Assembly (NCBI GenBank): GCA_041493035.1
Contig: JBGPYB010000075.1
Location: 1-21,991, forward strand
DNA: 21,991 nt
Origin: JBGPYB01 sp041493035
GTDB lineage: Bacteria; Acidobacteriota; Vicinamibacteria; Fen-336
Direction: 5' to 3'
Shown: piece after piece, positions 7,751 through 15,804 of the stretch
How positions within the stretch are numbered: position 1 is the stretch's first letter
How the letters are laid out: each line of letters begins with the position of its first letter
Translations under genes and position numbers: made by a program
The notes under the pieces: generated by a model
Seen by the model: only the letters and a program-made list of their open reading frames with translations
The model's database searches: none
What the model was told of the DNA's origin: nothing

Positions 7751-8695
7751 TCAGGACGACGTGAGGCCGCCAGGGGTGAGCACGAGACGGTAGCTGTGCG
7801 TGACCGGGTTGCCGTCTGGATCGACCAGCGGGAAGTAGGTCGACTCGATCGTTGCCGAGTGGACGGCCCACGATCCGCCTTCGCCCCGCCGCTCCCAGTA
7901 CGCGAGGAGCCGCTCCTGAAACGGCCGCCAGAGGCGATGCACCGAGAGAGGACCGATGTGAGGCAGGACCACGCCGATGTGGGGGAAGAAGTTGTGACGC
8001 TCCGCGGTCGTCCAGCCGTTGTGGGCGAAGAGCAGCTCGAAGAGGTTCGGCAGACCGGCTGCGTTGAGAACGGGAGACAGGCGGAGAACGCGCCCCTTCA
8101 CTGCGACCTCGTCACCGTAGACCCAGGCCTCGGCTACCAGAGCGCCTCCCGGGTCGCGAAACAGCACGTGGTGAGTCGTGAGAGCCTGCTCCTGCGGCGT
8201 GCCATCGGGGGGCGTCCAATGCACGAGCCTGGAACCGGTCTCGCCGGTGACGTCGACGAAGAGCACCGGCCGATCCTCCGTCAGGCGCAGGAAGCCGGCC
8301 GTCAACAGCGTGGCCACACCCACCGCCACCAACACGACCAGGGCGACGAAGCGCGCGAGCCCGGCGCTGAAGCCACCGATGGGCGCAGGCCGGCGGAACG
8401 TGCTGCCGATCAAGATCGGCCCGGCGGCGATGAGAAATCCCAGGGCCAGAGCCAGCAGGCTCCAGCCTGCGAGACGAAGCCAGGGCCAGGAGAGCAACGC
8501 GTAGACAGAGGCCACAGCGAAAGCCACGACGCCGAACGTGGCGGCTGCTACCCTCCGGGGGACGCTGGAGCGGTCCGACCGGAGCCGCAGCGCGATGTCG
8601 ACTACCAGGCCGACGAGCGCTCCCAGGACCACGGCGGCCGCGAAATTCCGCGCCCCGAAAAGGGCTCCGGTGAGGTGCGCCAGCAAGCCGTACAC
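7751..8695 (-). CDS. Unknown membrane protein with four N-terminal helices and a soluble C-terminal half, 314 aa
   Basis: I do not recognise this family. The start is GTG at 8693-8695. Four hydrophobic segments are visible at about 17-37, 49-70, 75-97 and 113-136. Positively charged short loops (LRLRSDRSSVPRR at 36-48 and RRPAP at 101-105) lie on the same side of the membrane. From about residue 140 the protein is soluble, with alternating beta-like stretches (VLFVDVTGETGSRLVHW, VAEAWVYGDEVAVKGRVLRLS). By the positive-inside rule with four helices, both ends would be cytoplasmic. It is convergent with the FHA gene and divergent from the pyruvate dehydrogenase operon, so it is a single-gene unit. 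A TAGTCT hexamer six bases before the GTG suggests a leaderless mRNA. Confidence 0.75.
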   Translation of the reverse strand: MYGLLAHLTGALFGARNFAAAVVLGALVGLVVDIALRLRSDRSSVPRRVAAATFGVVAFAVASVYALLSWPWLRLAGWSLLALALGFLIAAGPILIGSTFRRPAPIGGFSAGLARFVALVVLVAVGVATLLTAGFLRLTEDRPVLFVDVTGETGSRLVHWTPPDGTPQEQALTTHHVLFRDPGGALVAEAWVYGDEVAVKGRVLRLSPVLNAAGLPNLFELLFAHNGWTTAERHNFFPHIGVVLPHIGPLSVHRLWRPFQERLLAYWERRGEGGSWAVHSATIESTYFPLVDPDGNPVTHSYRLVLTPGGLTSS

Positions 8696-8701
8696 GCTCT
8701 C

Positions 8702-8707
8702 AGACTA
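8702..8707 (-). promoter_or_regulatory. -10-like hexamer TAGTCT immediately before a GTG start
   Basis: On the minus strand TAGTCT ends six bases before the GTG of the 314-aa membrane protein gene. Transcription starting about seven bases downstream would begin at the start codon itself. No Shine-Dalgarno is present. Confidence 0.4.
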
Positions 8708-8718
8708 ACACGCGAGCG

Positions 8719-8747
8719 TTGACGCCTTGCGGCCAGCGCGGTATAAA
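8719..8747 (+). promoter_or_regulatory. Sigma-70-type promoter of the pyruvate dehydrogenase operon
   Basis: TTGACG (8719-8724), a 17-base spacer and TATAAA (8742-8747) match the -35 and -10 consensus at five of six positions each with ideal spacing. Transcription would start near 8754, leaving a leader of about 30 bases before the pdhA ATG at 8784. This is the best promoter in the window. Confidence 0.78.
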
Positions 8748-8783
8748 ATACATTGCTCGTTTTCTCGCTCGGCCCAGAAAGAA

Positions 8784-9845
8784 ATGAACAGACAAGAGGC
8801 GCTTTCGCTCTACCGTTCGATGCTTCTCATCCGGCGCTTCGAAGAGCGCTGTGCGCAGCTCTACGTGGAAGGGAAGATCGGCGGCTTTCTCCACCTGTAC
8901 ATCGGCCAGGAGGCCGTCGGTGTGGCGGCCATGAGCCTGCTGCGTCCGGACGATTACTTCGTCACGTCCTACCGCGACCACGGCCTCGCGCTGGCTCGCG
9001 GCACCGATGCCCGGCCGCTCCTCGCGGAGCTCTGCGGCAGGGCCACGGGCATCAGCCGCGGCAAAGGCGGCAGCATGCACTTCTACGACGTGCCGCGGGG
9101 GAACTTCGGCGGCGACGGGATCGTGGGAGGGCACCTGCCCATGGCGGCCGGTATGGGCTACGGCATACGTCTGCGTGGAACGGAGCAGGTCGTCCTCTGC
9201 TTCTTCGGGGACGGCGCCGTGAACGAAGGGGCCTTCCACGAAGCGCTGAACGTCAGCGCTCTCTGGGATCTGCCGGTGGTCTACATCATCGAGAACAACC
9301 GCTACGGCATGGGCACCGCACTCGACCGCGCGTCGTCGGTCAAGGACCTGTATCAGCGTGGTTCGGCCTACGGGATGCCGCGGCGAGAGGTCAACGGCAT
9401 GGACCTGGTCGCCGTACGCGACGTGCTGGGAGAAGCCATCGACCGCGCCCGCAAAGAAAAGCGGCCGACCCTGATCGAGGCCGAGACGTACCGCTACCGG
9501 GGCCACTCGATGTCCGACCCGGGCAAGTACCGCACCAGGGAAGAAGTCGAGCAGATGATGCACTCCGACCCCATCCATCTTTTCAGCAAGCGCCTCGTCG
9601 AGCAGGAGCGTTTCGCCCAGTCGGAGCTGGATGACCTCGATAAGGAGATCCTGGCCGAGATGGACGCGGCCGTGAAGTTCGCCGAAGAGAGCCCCTTCCC
9701 CTCGCCCGAGTCCCTCTACGAAGACGTCTACGTGCGCTCCCCCTACATCCACGTGAACGCCGAGAAGGAGCCTGCTTGGCGCGCTGCCGTGAAGGAGGAC
9801 CGCGTCCCCGAGGAGTACCCGGCCGCCGTCAAGGTGGGGAGCTAG
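8784..9845 (+). CDS. pdhA: Pyruvate dehydrogenase E1 component, alpha subunit, 353 aa
   Basis: With E1 beta it carries out thiamine-diphosphate-dependent decarboxylation of pyruvate and transfers the acetyl group to the E2 lipoyl arm. The thiamine diphosphate and magnesium motif runs from GDG (142-144) to NN (171-172). GGFLHLYIGQEAVG (33-46), SYRDHG (62-67) and RGKGGSMHFY (92-101) are conserved E1 alpha blocks, and the HLYIGQEA form favours pyruvate over branched-chain oxo acids. The length is normal. ATG at 8784 was chosen because upstream TTG codons lie inside the promoter; the ribosome binding sequence (AGAAAG) is weak. It is the first gene of a three-gene operon, and pdhB begins two bases after its stop. 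No dihydrolipoamide dehydrogenase gene follows. Confidence 0.95.
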   Translation: MNRQEALSLYRSMLLIRRFEERCAQLYVEGKIGGFLHLYIGQEAVGVAAMSLLRPDDYFVTSYRDHGLALARGTDARPLLAELCGRATGISRGKGGSMHFYDVPRGNFGGDGIVGGHLPMAAGMGYGIRLRGTEQVVLCFFGDGAVNEGAFHEALNVSALWDLPVVYIIENNRYGMGTALDRASSVKDLYQRGSAYGMPRREVNGMDLVAVRDVLGEAIDRARKEKRPTLIEAETYRYRGHSMSDPGKYRTREEVEQMMHSDPIHLFSKRLVEQERFAQSELDDLDKEILAEMDAAVKFAEESPFPSPESLYEDVYVRSPYIHVNAEKEPAWRAAVKEDRVPEEYPAAVKVGS

Positions 9846-9847
9846 CC

Positions 9848-10825
9848 GTGGCCCTGCTGACGATGCGCGAGGCCCTGAACCAGGCCATGAACGAGGAGAT
9901 GGCCCGCGACCCCGACGTCTTCATCCTGGGTGAAGAAGTGGGCGCTTACCAGGGCGCCTACAAGATCACCCAGGGACTGCTGGCAAAGTACGGCGAGTGG
10001 CGCGTCCGCGACACGCCCATCGCCGAGGAGGTCATCGCCGGCATCGCCGTGGGCGCCGCCTTCACCGGCTTCCGCCCCATCGCCGAGATGATGACCTTCA
10101 ACTTCTCCATCCTGGCCCTCGACCAGATCGTCAACCACGCCGCCAAGTACCGCTACATGTCCGGCGGGCAGATCCGCTGTCCCATGGTGATGCGCGGCCC
10201 GTCGGGGGCGGCGGCGCAGGTGGCCGCTCAGCACTCCCAGGCACTCGAGAGCTGGTACGTCCACATCCCCGGCCTGGTGGTGGTGATGCCGTCGACGCCC
10301 AAGGACGCGAAAGGCCTGCTGAAGAGTGCCATCCGCGACGACAACCCGGTGATCTTCATGGAGAACGAGGTCCTCTACAACTTCAAGGGCGAGGTCCCCG
10401 ACGAGGAGTACCACATACCGCTCGGTCTGGGCGACGTGAAGCGCACGGGCAAGGACGTGACGATCGTGGCCTGGAGCCGGTCGGTGACGACGTCGCTCCA
10501 GGCCGCGGACCTCCTGGCGAAAGACGGCATCGACGCCGAGGTCGTGGATCCGCGGACGCTCCGTCCGCTGGACGAGGACCTGATCTTCGACTCCGTCCGC
10601 AAGACCAACCGCTGCGTGGTGGTGGAGGAGGGATGGCGCTACGCGGGCTTCGGCGCCGAGATCGCGGACCGCGTGCAGCGCGAGTGCTTCGACGACCTTG
10701 ACGCGCCGGTCGTGCGGGTCACGGCCGCCGACGTCCCGATGCCCTACGCCAAGACGCTGGAGAAGGCCTACCTCCCCCAGCCCGAGAAGGTGGCCGACGC
10801 GGTCCACCAGGTCCTCTACCGATGA
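9848..10825 (+). CDS. pdhB: Pyruvate dehydrogenase E1 component, beta subunit, 325 aa
   Basis: Partner of PdhA in the heterotetrameric E1; the beta subunit contributes to the thiamine diphosphate site and binds E2. Typical blocks are ALNQAMNEEM near the N-terminus, GEEVGAYQGAYKITQGL, RVRDTPIAEEVIAGIAVGAA, the HSQALESWYVHIPGL segment and a C-terminal transketolase-like domain (VVVEEGWRYAGFGAEIA, then the VPMPYAKTLEKAYLPQ tail). The length matches the family. The start is GTG at 9848, with GGGGAG six bases upstream; longer in-frame starts overlap the pdhA coding end. The stop overlaps the pdhC start (ATGA at 10822-10825), indicating translational coupling. Confidence 0.95.
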   Translation: MALLTMREALNQAMNEEMARDPDVFILGEEVGAYQGAYKITQGLLAKYGEWRVRDTPIAEEVIAGIAVGAAFTGFRPIAEMMTFNFSILALDQIVNHAAKYRYMSGGQIRCPMVMRGPSGAAAQVAAQHSQALESWYVHIPGLVVVMPSTPKDAKGLLKSAIRDDNPVIFMENEVLYNFKGEVPDEEYHIPLGLGDVKRTGKDVTIVAWSRSVTTSLQAADLLAKDGIDAEVVDPRTLRPLDEDLIFDSVRKTNRCVVVEEGWRYAGFGAEIADRVQRECFDDLDAPVVRVTAADVPMPYAKTLEKAYLPQPEKVADAVHQVLYR

Positions 10826-12117
10826 GCCTCACGAAGGTCGTGCTGGCCAAGCTGTCGCCGACGATGGAAGAGGGAACCATCGTCAAGTGGAACAAGAAGG
10901 AAGGCGACGCGATCAAGGTGGGCGACGTCCTGGCCGAGATCGAAACCGACAAGGCCAACATGGAGATGGAGGCCCTGGGGGACGGCATCCTGCGCAAGGT
11001 GCTGGTCCCCGCCGGCGGCAAGGCGCCTGTCGGCACCCTGATCGGCGTGATCGCAAGTGCCGACGAGGACATTTCGGCGATGCTCGCGACGGCGGCGGCG
11101 GCCGCACAGGCTCCCGCGCCAGCGCCAGCGCCCGCGCCCGTCGTCGCGGCTCCGGCGACTCCCGTTGCCCCGGCCCCACCTCCAGTGGCGCTCGCCCCTC
11201 CTGTCCCGGCGTCGAACGACGGCGGCCGAGTGAAGGCGAGCCCGCTGGCACGCTCGATTGCGGCTCACCAGAACATCCCCCTCGCGTCGGTTGCGGGGAG
11301 CGGCCCGGGAGGACGGATCGTCAAGCGCGACATCGAGGCCTACGCCTCCGGCGCGCGACCCGCCGCCCGCGTCGCGTCCTTCCCGGCTCCGGCCGAGGCG
11401 CGTGCCGCGGCCGCGGCCGCGGCCACGCCCCAGCCGCCTCCCGGCCAGGAAATTCCCCTCAGCAACATGCGGAAGACGATCGCGAAGCGTCTTTCCGAAA
11501 GCAAGTTCACGGCGCCCCACTTCTACGTCACCGTCGAGATCGACATGGATGCGGCCGTGGGGCTTCGCGAGCAGCTCCTCCGCGGCGAGAACGTCAAGGT
11601 CTCCTTCAACGACCTCGTCGTGAAGGCCTGCGCCCGGGCTCTGACGCGATTCTCCAGCGTCAACGCATCCTGGGCCGGGGACAAGATCGTGACCCACGCC
11701 GACGTCCACATCGGCGTCGCGGTGGCGGTTCCCGACGGCCTCATCGTGCCCGTGGTCCGGAATGCCGACCGCAAAGCCGTGATCGACATTTCGCAAGAGG
11801 TCAAGGATCTGGCCACGCGAGCCCGAGATCGCAAGCTGCGCCCCGAGGAGTTCATGGGCTCCACCTTCAGCATCTCGAACCTCGGCATGTACGACGTCAC
11901 CGAGTTCACTGCCATCATCAATCCTCCCGAGAGTGCCATCCTCGCGGTGGGTGCCGTCCGCAGGGTGCCGGTCGTAGTGAACGACCAGCTCGCCGTGGGC
12001 CACCGGATGAAAGTGACCTTGAGCGCCGACCATCGCGTGGTGGACGGAGCCCTCGCGGCGCAGTTCCTGGCCGAGGTTCGCCGCCTCCTGGAGAACCCCG
12101 TCAGCCTGTTCGTGTAG
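10822..12117 (+). CDS. pdhC: Dihydrolipoamide acetyltransferase (pyruvate dehydrogenase E2), 431 aa
   Basis: The E2 core moves the acetyl group from E1 to CoA. Domains in order: one lipoyl domain (about 1-80) with lipoylated Lys44 in ETDKANM; an Ala/Pro linker (about 90-135); a peripheral subunit-binding domain (about 137-173, KASPLARSIA through RIVKRDIEAY); a second Ala/Pro linker (about 178-208); and the catalytic acyltransferase domain (about 211-431). The active-site motif is DHRVVDG, with His404 and Asp408. The single lipoyl domain is the common arrangement in this type of operon. The start overlaps the pdhB stop. No lipoylation genes and no E3 gene are in the window. It converges on the PilZ gene with only ten bases between stops. 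Confidence 0.95.
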   Translation: MSLTKVVLAKLSPTMEEGTIVKWNKKEGDAIKVGDVLAEIETDKANMEMEALGDGILRKVLVPAGGKAPVGTLIGVIASADEDISAMLATAAAAAQAPAPAPAPAPVVAAPATPVAPAPPPVALAPPVPASNDGGRVKASPLARSIAAHQNIPLASVAGSGPGGRIVKRDIEAYASGARPAARVASFPAPAEARAAAAAAATPQPPPGQEIPLSNMRKTIAKRLSESKFTAPHFYVTVEIDMDAAVGLREQLLRGENVKVSFNDLVVKACARALTRFSSVNASWAGDKIVTHADVHIGVAVAVPDGLIVPVVRNADRKAVIDISQEVKDLATRARDRKLRPEEFMGSTFSISNLGMYDVTEFTAIINPPESAILAVGAVRRVPVVVNDQLAVGHRMKVTLSADHRVVDGALAAQFLAEVRRLLENPVSLFV

Positions 12118-12127
12118 CCGCGCGACG

Positions 12128-12514
12128 CTACGGCTGCTGTTGGCGAAGGGCGTATTCGCCGACGATGACCTCGATGCGGGCACGGGCGGCGTCGGGCAGG
12201 CCCACGAAGCGCATGCCGAAGCCCGGGGGCAGGCTGTGAACGAGATGCTGCTGGACGGGGTTGATCCACGCCACCTGGCCCCCGATCTCGGTCTCGATCT
12301 CGTTCCCGGGAACCTGGAACGTGATGGCTATCTCGGTCCCGACGGCGGGAATTTCGTCCGAGGCGAGATAGGCCCCAAGCACGTTGATGTTGACGATCAT
12401 CGCGCTTCGCGCATGGCCAAGGGCGAGCAGCGAGCACGTTCGCACGAAGGGGACGCGGAGCAGCCCGCTCGACCGCCGGTCTCGACCGCTCCTTCGATCC
12501 GTTGTTACAGCCAA
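12128..12514 (-). CDS. PilZ-domain protein, 128 aa
   Basis: A small single-domain protein of the PilZ type, a fold that usually binds cyclic di-GMP. The arginine cluster RRSGRDRR (7-14) and the Arg20/Arg25 pair stand where the RxxxR motif is expected. NINVLGAYL (42-50) corresponds to the D/N-x-S-x-x-G motif but has Asn in place of Ser. The end, GFGMRFVGL (98-106), is typical of the domain. The start is TTG with a strong GAGGAG upstream; an ATG further in would remove the arginine motif. It lies 27 bases downstream of selB on the same strand and is probably co-transcribed, although no functional link to SelB is evident. It might be a degenerate PilZ that does not bind ligand. Confidence 0.8.
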   Translation of the reverse strand: MAVTTDRRSGRDRRSSGLLRVPFVRTCSLLALGHARSAMIVNINVLGAYLASDEIPAVGTEIAITFQVPGNEIETEIGGQVAWINPVQQHLVHSLPPGFGMRFVGLPDAARARIEVIVGEYALRQQQP

Positions 12515-12519
12515 TGGTT

Positions 12520-12525
12520 CTCCTC
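12520..12525 (-). promoter_or_regulatory. Ribosome binding site that fixes the TTG start of the PilZ gene
   Basis: GAGGAG on the minus strand lies five bases before the TTG at 12514-12512. This spacing supports the unusual start codon, which keeps the N-terminal arginine motif of the domain. Confidence 0.65.
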
Positions 12526-12541
12526 GACTTCCGCCGGACCG

Positions 12542-14443
12542 TCAGCGGGATGATACGGTGAATCGGTCGGCGCCGGAGCGACGCGTCACGCGCTCCGCGT
12601 CGAGGTGCTCCAGCAGCGGGATGACGAAGCGCCGCGTCAGGCCGGTGAGAGCCTTGAACTCCCCGACGTCCAGACGAGAGCCCGCGGGCCACCGGCGCCT
12701 CACTTCGTCCTTCAGGGCATCAAGCGCTCGGGCATCGACCAGCGTCTTCTCGCCGACGCGTCGTAGGGTTCCCTCGGCGACGAGGAGCCGGGCGACGCGC
12801 TCGAGCAGCCGAACGTCCTTGCCCATGCGTTCCGCCAAGGGATCGACCTCGATCCCTTGGAGACGAGCCTCTGTCGCGGCCGCCACGAGCGCGTCGCGCG
12901 CCGTCTGCTCTTCGGGCTTCAACGTCAGGGTGTGGCGCGCCAGCGCAACGCCCGCCGGGCTGACACGCACCTCCCCGGCTTCGGCCAGGGCACCGAGTGC
13001 TCGGTCAAAGGCAACGCCTCCGCCTCGTGACGCCAGGCGCTGCTTCAGCTCCTCGCGCGGAATGGCCGTTCGCAAGGGGTTGTCGGCATGGAACGAGCCG
13101 AGAGCGTCGAGGATGCGCCGGGACAGGACCGCCACGGCTTCCCGCGACAGAAGGACGATCGGATCGCGACCCCCGGAGACGATGTCGTCGCGCGCCATGA
13201 GCAACGGGGTCAGAACGTCCCACGGCGCGCCGACGCGGGCCGCCAGGGACGCCACGTCGATCCCGCGAACGCCCGCTTCTCTCACGAGCGCCAGGGCCGC
13301 CTCCGAGGGATCGTCGGCCGCCAGGGCCGCGACGCGACGCGCGTCCACCGGCTCGGACGATCGGCGCTTGGGCGCAAGCGGATCGAGCACCAGAGCACCT
13401 CCGAGCGTCGTGGCGGGCGAATAGGCACGCAGGATCAGGCGATCGCCGCGGGACGCCACGGTGGGCGCTTCGAGCCGGATCTGCGCGACGCCTTCCGTCC
13501 CCGCCGCGAGAGCCCGGCCACCGGGAAATCGGATTCGCCCGAGGACCTCGGCGCTGGCCACATGCACCCGAAGGCGGGCCTGATCGCGGAGCGGACGCTC
13601 CCCCGCCAACAGCGAGACGCGGACGTCGAGCATCGAGGTCGCGCGCAGCGTTCCGGGATGAGCCAGCACGTCTCCCCTGGCAATGTCGTCAACCTCGAGA
13701 CCCGCAAGGTTCACGGCCACCCGCGTCCCCGCGGGGGCGAACGGGACGTCTTGGCCGTGGACCTGAAGGCCACGGGCGCGAGAGCGCCGGCCCGACGGAA
13801 GGACCTCGACCTCGTCCCCCAACGAGAGACGGCCAGCCACCAGCGTTCCCGTCACGACGGTGCCGAAGCCGCGCAGCGTGAAGACGCGATCCACCGGAAG
13901 ACGCAGGGCTCCACCCTCCGCGCGGGGCGGCGCCGAGCGGGCCAGCGCGTGAAGAGCCTCCCGCAGCGAATCGAGACCTTGGCCCGTTCGGGCCGAGACT
14001 CCCACCACCGCCGCGCCGCCCAAGAAGGAGCCGGCCACCAGCTCCCGGACCTCCGCCTCGGCCAGACCCTTCATCTCCGCATCCACCAGGTCGCATTTGG
14101 TGAGCGCCACGACCCCGCGGCGGATCCCCAGGAGGCGGCAGATATGGAAGTGCTCGCGCGTCTGAGGCATTACCGACTCGTCCGCCGCTACGACGAGGAT
14201 CGCGGCGTCGATGCCGTGGGCTCCGGCCAGCATGTTTCGGACGAAGCGCTCGTGGCCCGGGACGTCGATGAACGAGGCGACAACATCGTCATCCAAGGCG
14301 AGATGGGCGAAGCCGAGGTCGATGGTGATCCCCCGCTCTTTCTCCTCCTTGAGTCGGTCCGGGTCGGTCCCCGTCAGCGCGCGAACGAGCGCGCTCTTTC
14401 CGTGGTCGATGTGGCCGGCGGTCCCGACGACGAACGAGCGCAT
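12542..14443 (-). CDS. selB: Selenocysteine-specific elongation factor SelB, 633 aa
   Basis: Delivers selenocysteyl-tRNA(Sec) to ribosomes at UGA codons followed by a SECIS element. The GTPase domain is clear: GHIDHGKS (10-17), DVPGH (60-64) and TKCD (115-118, in place of NKxD). Two EF-Tu-like beta-barrel domains follow (about 175-340), with the SelB-type LPVDRVFTLRGFGTVVTGT block. The C-terminal part (about 370-633) is long and helical, as expected for the winged-helix repeats that bind SECIS RNA. Length is close to the roughly 610-630 aa I know for bacterial SelB. The ATG at 14443 is preceded by TATGCT six bases upstream and by no Shine-Dalgarno, so the message may be leaderless. No selA, selD or tRNA(Sec) gene is visible in the window. 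Confidence 0.96.
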   Translation of the reverse strand: MRSFVVGTAGHIDHGKSALVRALTGTDPDRLKEEKERGITIDLGFAHLALDDDVVASFIDVPGHERFVRNMLAGAHGIDAAILVVAADESVMPQTREHFHICRLLGIRRGVVALTKCDLVDAEMKGLAEAEVRELVAGSFLGGAAVVGVSARTGQGLDSLREALHALARSAPPRAEGGALRLPVDRVFTLRGFGTVVTGTLVAGRLSLGDEVEVLPSGRRSRARGLQVHGQDVPFAPAGTRVAVNLAGLEVDDIARGDVLAHPGTLRATSMLDVRVSLLAGERPLRDQARLRVHVASAEVLGRIRFPGGRALAAGTEGVAQIRLEAPTVASRGDRLILRAYSPATTLGGALVLDPLAPKRRSSEPVDARRVAALAADDPSEAALALVREAGVRGIDVASLAARVGAPWDVLTPLLMARDDIVSGGRDPIVLLSREAVAVLSRRILDALGSFHADNPLRTAIPREELKQRLASRGGGVAFDRALGALAEAGEVRVSPAGVALARHTLTLKPEEQTARDALVAAATEARLQGIEVDPLAERMGKDVRLLERVARLLVAEGTLRRVGEKTLVDARALDALKDEVRRRWPAGSRLDVGEFKALTGLTRRFVIPLLEHLDAERVTRRSGADRFTVSSR

Positions 14444-14449
14444 GTCCGA

Positions 14450-14455
14450 AGCATA
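14450..14455 (-). promoter_or_regulatory. -10-like hexamer TATGCT directly before selB
   Basis: On the minus strand TATGCT (four of six to consensus, of the TANNNT form) is separated from the selB ATG by six bases. Transcription would begin at or next to the start codon. No -35 was recognised. Confidence 0.4.
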
Positions 14456-14502
14456 CCAAGGACGCTACCGTACGACGCCGTTTCGTTGCATGATTACGGG
14501 CC

Positions 14503-15771
14503 ATGAATCGATCCCTGAGACCCGTCATCCTCGTCGCCGTGATCGCGCTGGAGGCCGCGGCGTGCAACGCCAAACCCCAGGAAGAGCCGCCATCGCCGCC
14601 CCTTTCCACGGTCGCCACGCCGGCGCCCACGCCGCCTCCCCTCGAGGGGCAGGATTTTTCGGTCGACGCGAGGCTTCTCTATCGGATCGCGGCCTGCGCT
14701 GGGGAGGATCCCCTCCCTGATGGGATCGATGCCGCCGTGGTGAAGACGCACTGCGAGTGGATGCACCCCAAGATCGAGGCTTACCGCAAGCTGTATGTCG
14801 GCGTGGCGAAGCCTTATCTCGCCAAGCTACTTCCGGAGGGGCTGCCGAAGACCGTCGTCTACCCCTTCGGCGGTGGCGACCTCATCTCGGCGCTCACGAG
14901 CTACCCGGACGCCACCGAGATCACCACGATCTCCCTCGAGCACGGCGGGGATCCGCGGCGGCTCCGGTCGCTCAGCGGCGACGAGCTGGCCAAGAGCCTG
15001 GATCTCTTCCGGCGGACCATCAAGCAGCTCCTCACTCTGGATGACAGCGCGAGCGAGGACCTGATGAAGATCCAGCGCGGCGGGATCCCGGGCCAGCTCG
15101 CCTTCTTCCTGGTGGGCCTCGCCGTCCACGGCCAGGAGCCCGTCGCACTGCGCTACTTCCGCCTCGAGGCCGACGGAAAGGTCCACTACCTCACCGCCGA
15201 AGACATCGCAGCGAGCGAACCCAAGAAGGCGCAGAAGCTGAACACCATCTGGAACGCGCCCGACTTCTCCGAGGCCTTCTCGAACCTCGAGCTGAGGTTC
15301 CGTCCGGTGGGAAAGGCCGACGCCACGCCGCAGGTCCACCGCCACATCGCCGCCAACATCGCCAACGTCCCGCTGGCCAAGGACCCGACTTTGCTGCGCC
15401 ACCTGGAGAGCAAGGGGCACGTCTCGGCCATTGTGAAGGCCGCGAGCTACCTGCTGTGGATGGGGGACTTCTCGACGATCCGGAACTACCTCCTCGCCAA
15501 CGCGGACTTCATCTTCTCCGACACGACGGGTATCCCGCCTCGCTACGCGACCAAGGCGGGGTTCGTCCAGGAGACTTACGGCAGCTTTGAGGGAACCTTC
15601 ATACCGGCGTTCCAGGGGCCTGCGTACCAGAAGGAGACGAACGCCTTCGAAGAACTGTGGCGGTCACAGCCCCATCGGGAGATCACGTTCCGGTACGGCT
15701 ATCCCGACGTGAACCACCGCGGCCACCTGATGGTCACGCGGAGGGCACCGGCCGAAACGCCGAAGCCGTAG
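14503..15771 (+). CDS. Unknown probable lipoprotein, 422 aa
   Basis: I cannot assign a function. The N-terminus is a signal peptide (Arg3 and Arg6, hydrophobic 8-16) ending in ALEAAAC, with Cys21 as a likely lipidation site, though the lipobox is not canonical. A Pro-rich stretch (29-47) follows, as is common after lipidated cysteines. The mature part is soluble and mixed. Notable blocks are ACAGEDPLPDGID and KTHCEWMHPKIEAYR (possible disulphide cysteines), VVYPFGGGDLISALTSYPDATEI, and, near the C-terminus, YQKETNAFEELW. The YPF-x-GGD plus YPDA pattern recalls uncharacterised secreted proteins I have seen in other phyla, but I cannot verify that. It is divergent from selB with only 59 bases between starts and converges on the SPFH operon. 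A single-gene unit, probably located in the periplasm or outer membrane. Confidence 0.7.
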   Translation: MNRSLRPVILVAVIALEAAACNAKPQEEPPSPPLSTVATPAPTPPPLEGQDFSVDARLLYRIAACAGEDPLPDGIDAAVVKTHCEWMHPKIEAYRKLYVGVAKPYLAKLLPEGLPKTVVYPFGGGDLISALTSYPDATEITTISLEHGGDPRRLRSLSGDELAKSLDLFRRTIKQLLTLDDSASEDLMKIQRGGIPGQLAFFLVGLAVHGQEPVALRYFRLEADGKVHYLTAEDIAASEPKKAQKLNTIWNAPDFSEAFSNLELRFRPVGKADATPQVHRHIAANIANVPLAKDPTLLRHLESKGHVSAIVKAASYLLWMGDFSTIRNYLLANADFIFSDTTGIPPRYATKAGFVQETYGSFEGTFIPAFQGPAYQKETNAFEELWRSQPHREITFRYGYPDVNHRGHLMVTRRAPAETPKP

Positions 15772-15804
15772 GCGCGGACGGCGCCGGTCACGCGGACAAG
15801 GCGA

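Noticed and set aside
7751..8695. Readthrough of terminal TGA codons as selenocysteine, prompted by the presence of selB (checked most closely for the membrane protein gene)
   Set aside because: Sequence after the stop is low-complexity and resembles no protein extension; the TGA-ending genes with known families end at their normal lengths.
9842..12183. Minus-strand open frames opposite pdhB and pdhC, and a 513-codon plus-strand frame overlapping pdhC
   Set aside because: The pdh proteins explain this region completely. The alternative frames are Arg/Gly/Pro/His-rich artefacts of GC-rich codons.
13088..14506. 472-codon plus-strand frame opposite selB
   Set aside because: No domain is recognisable, and SelB motifs on the other strand are complete.
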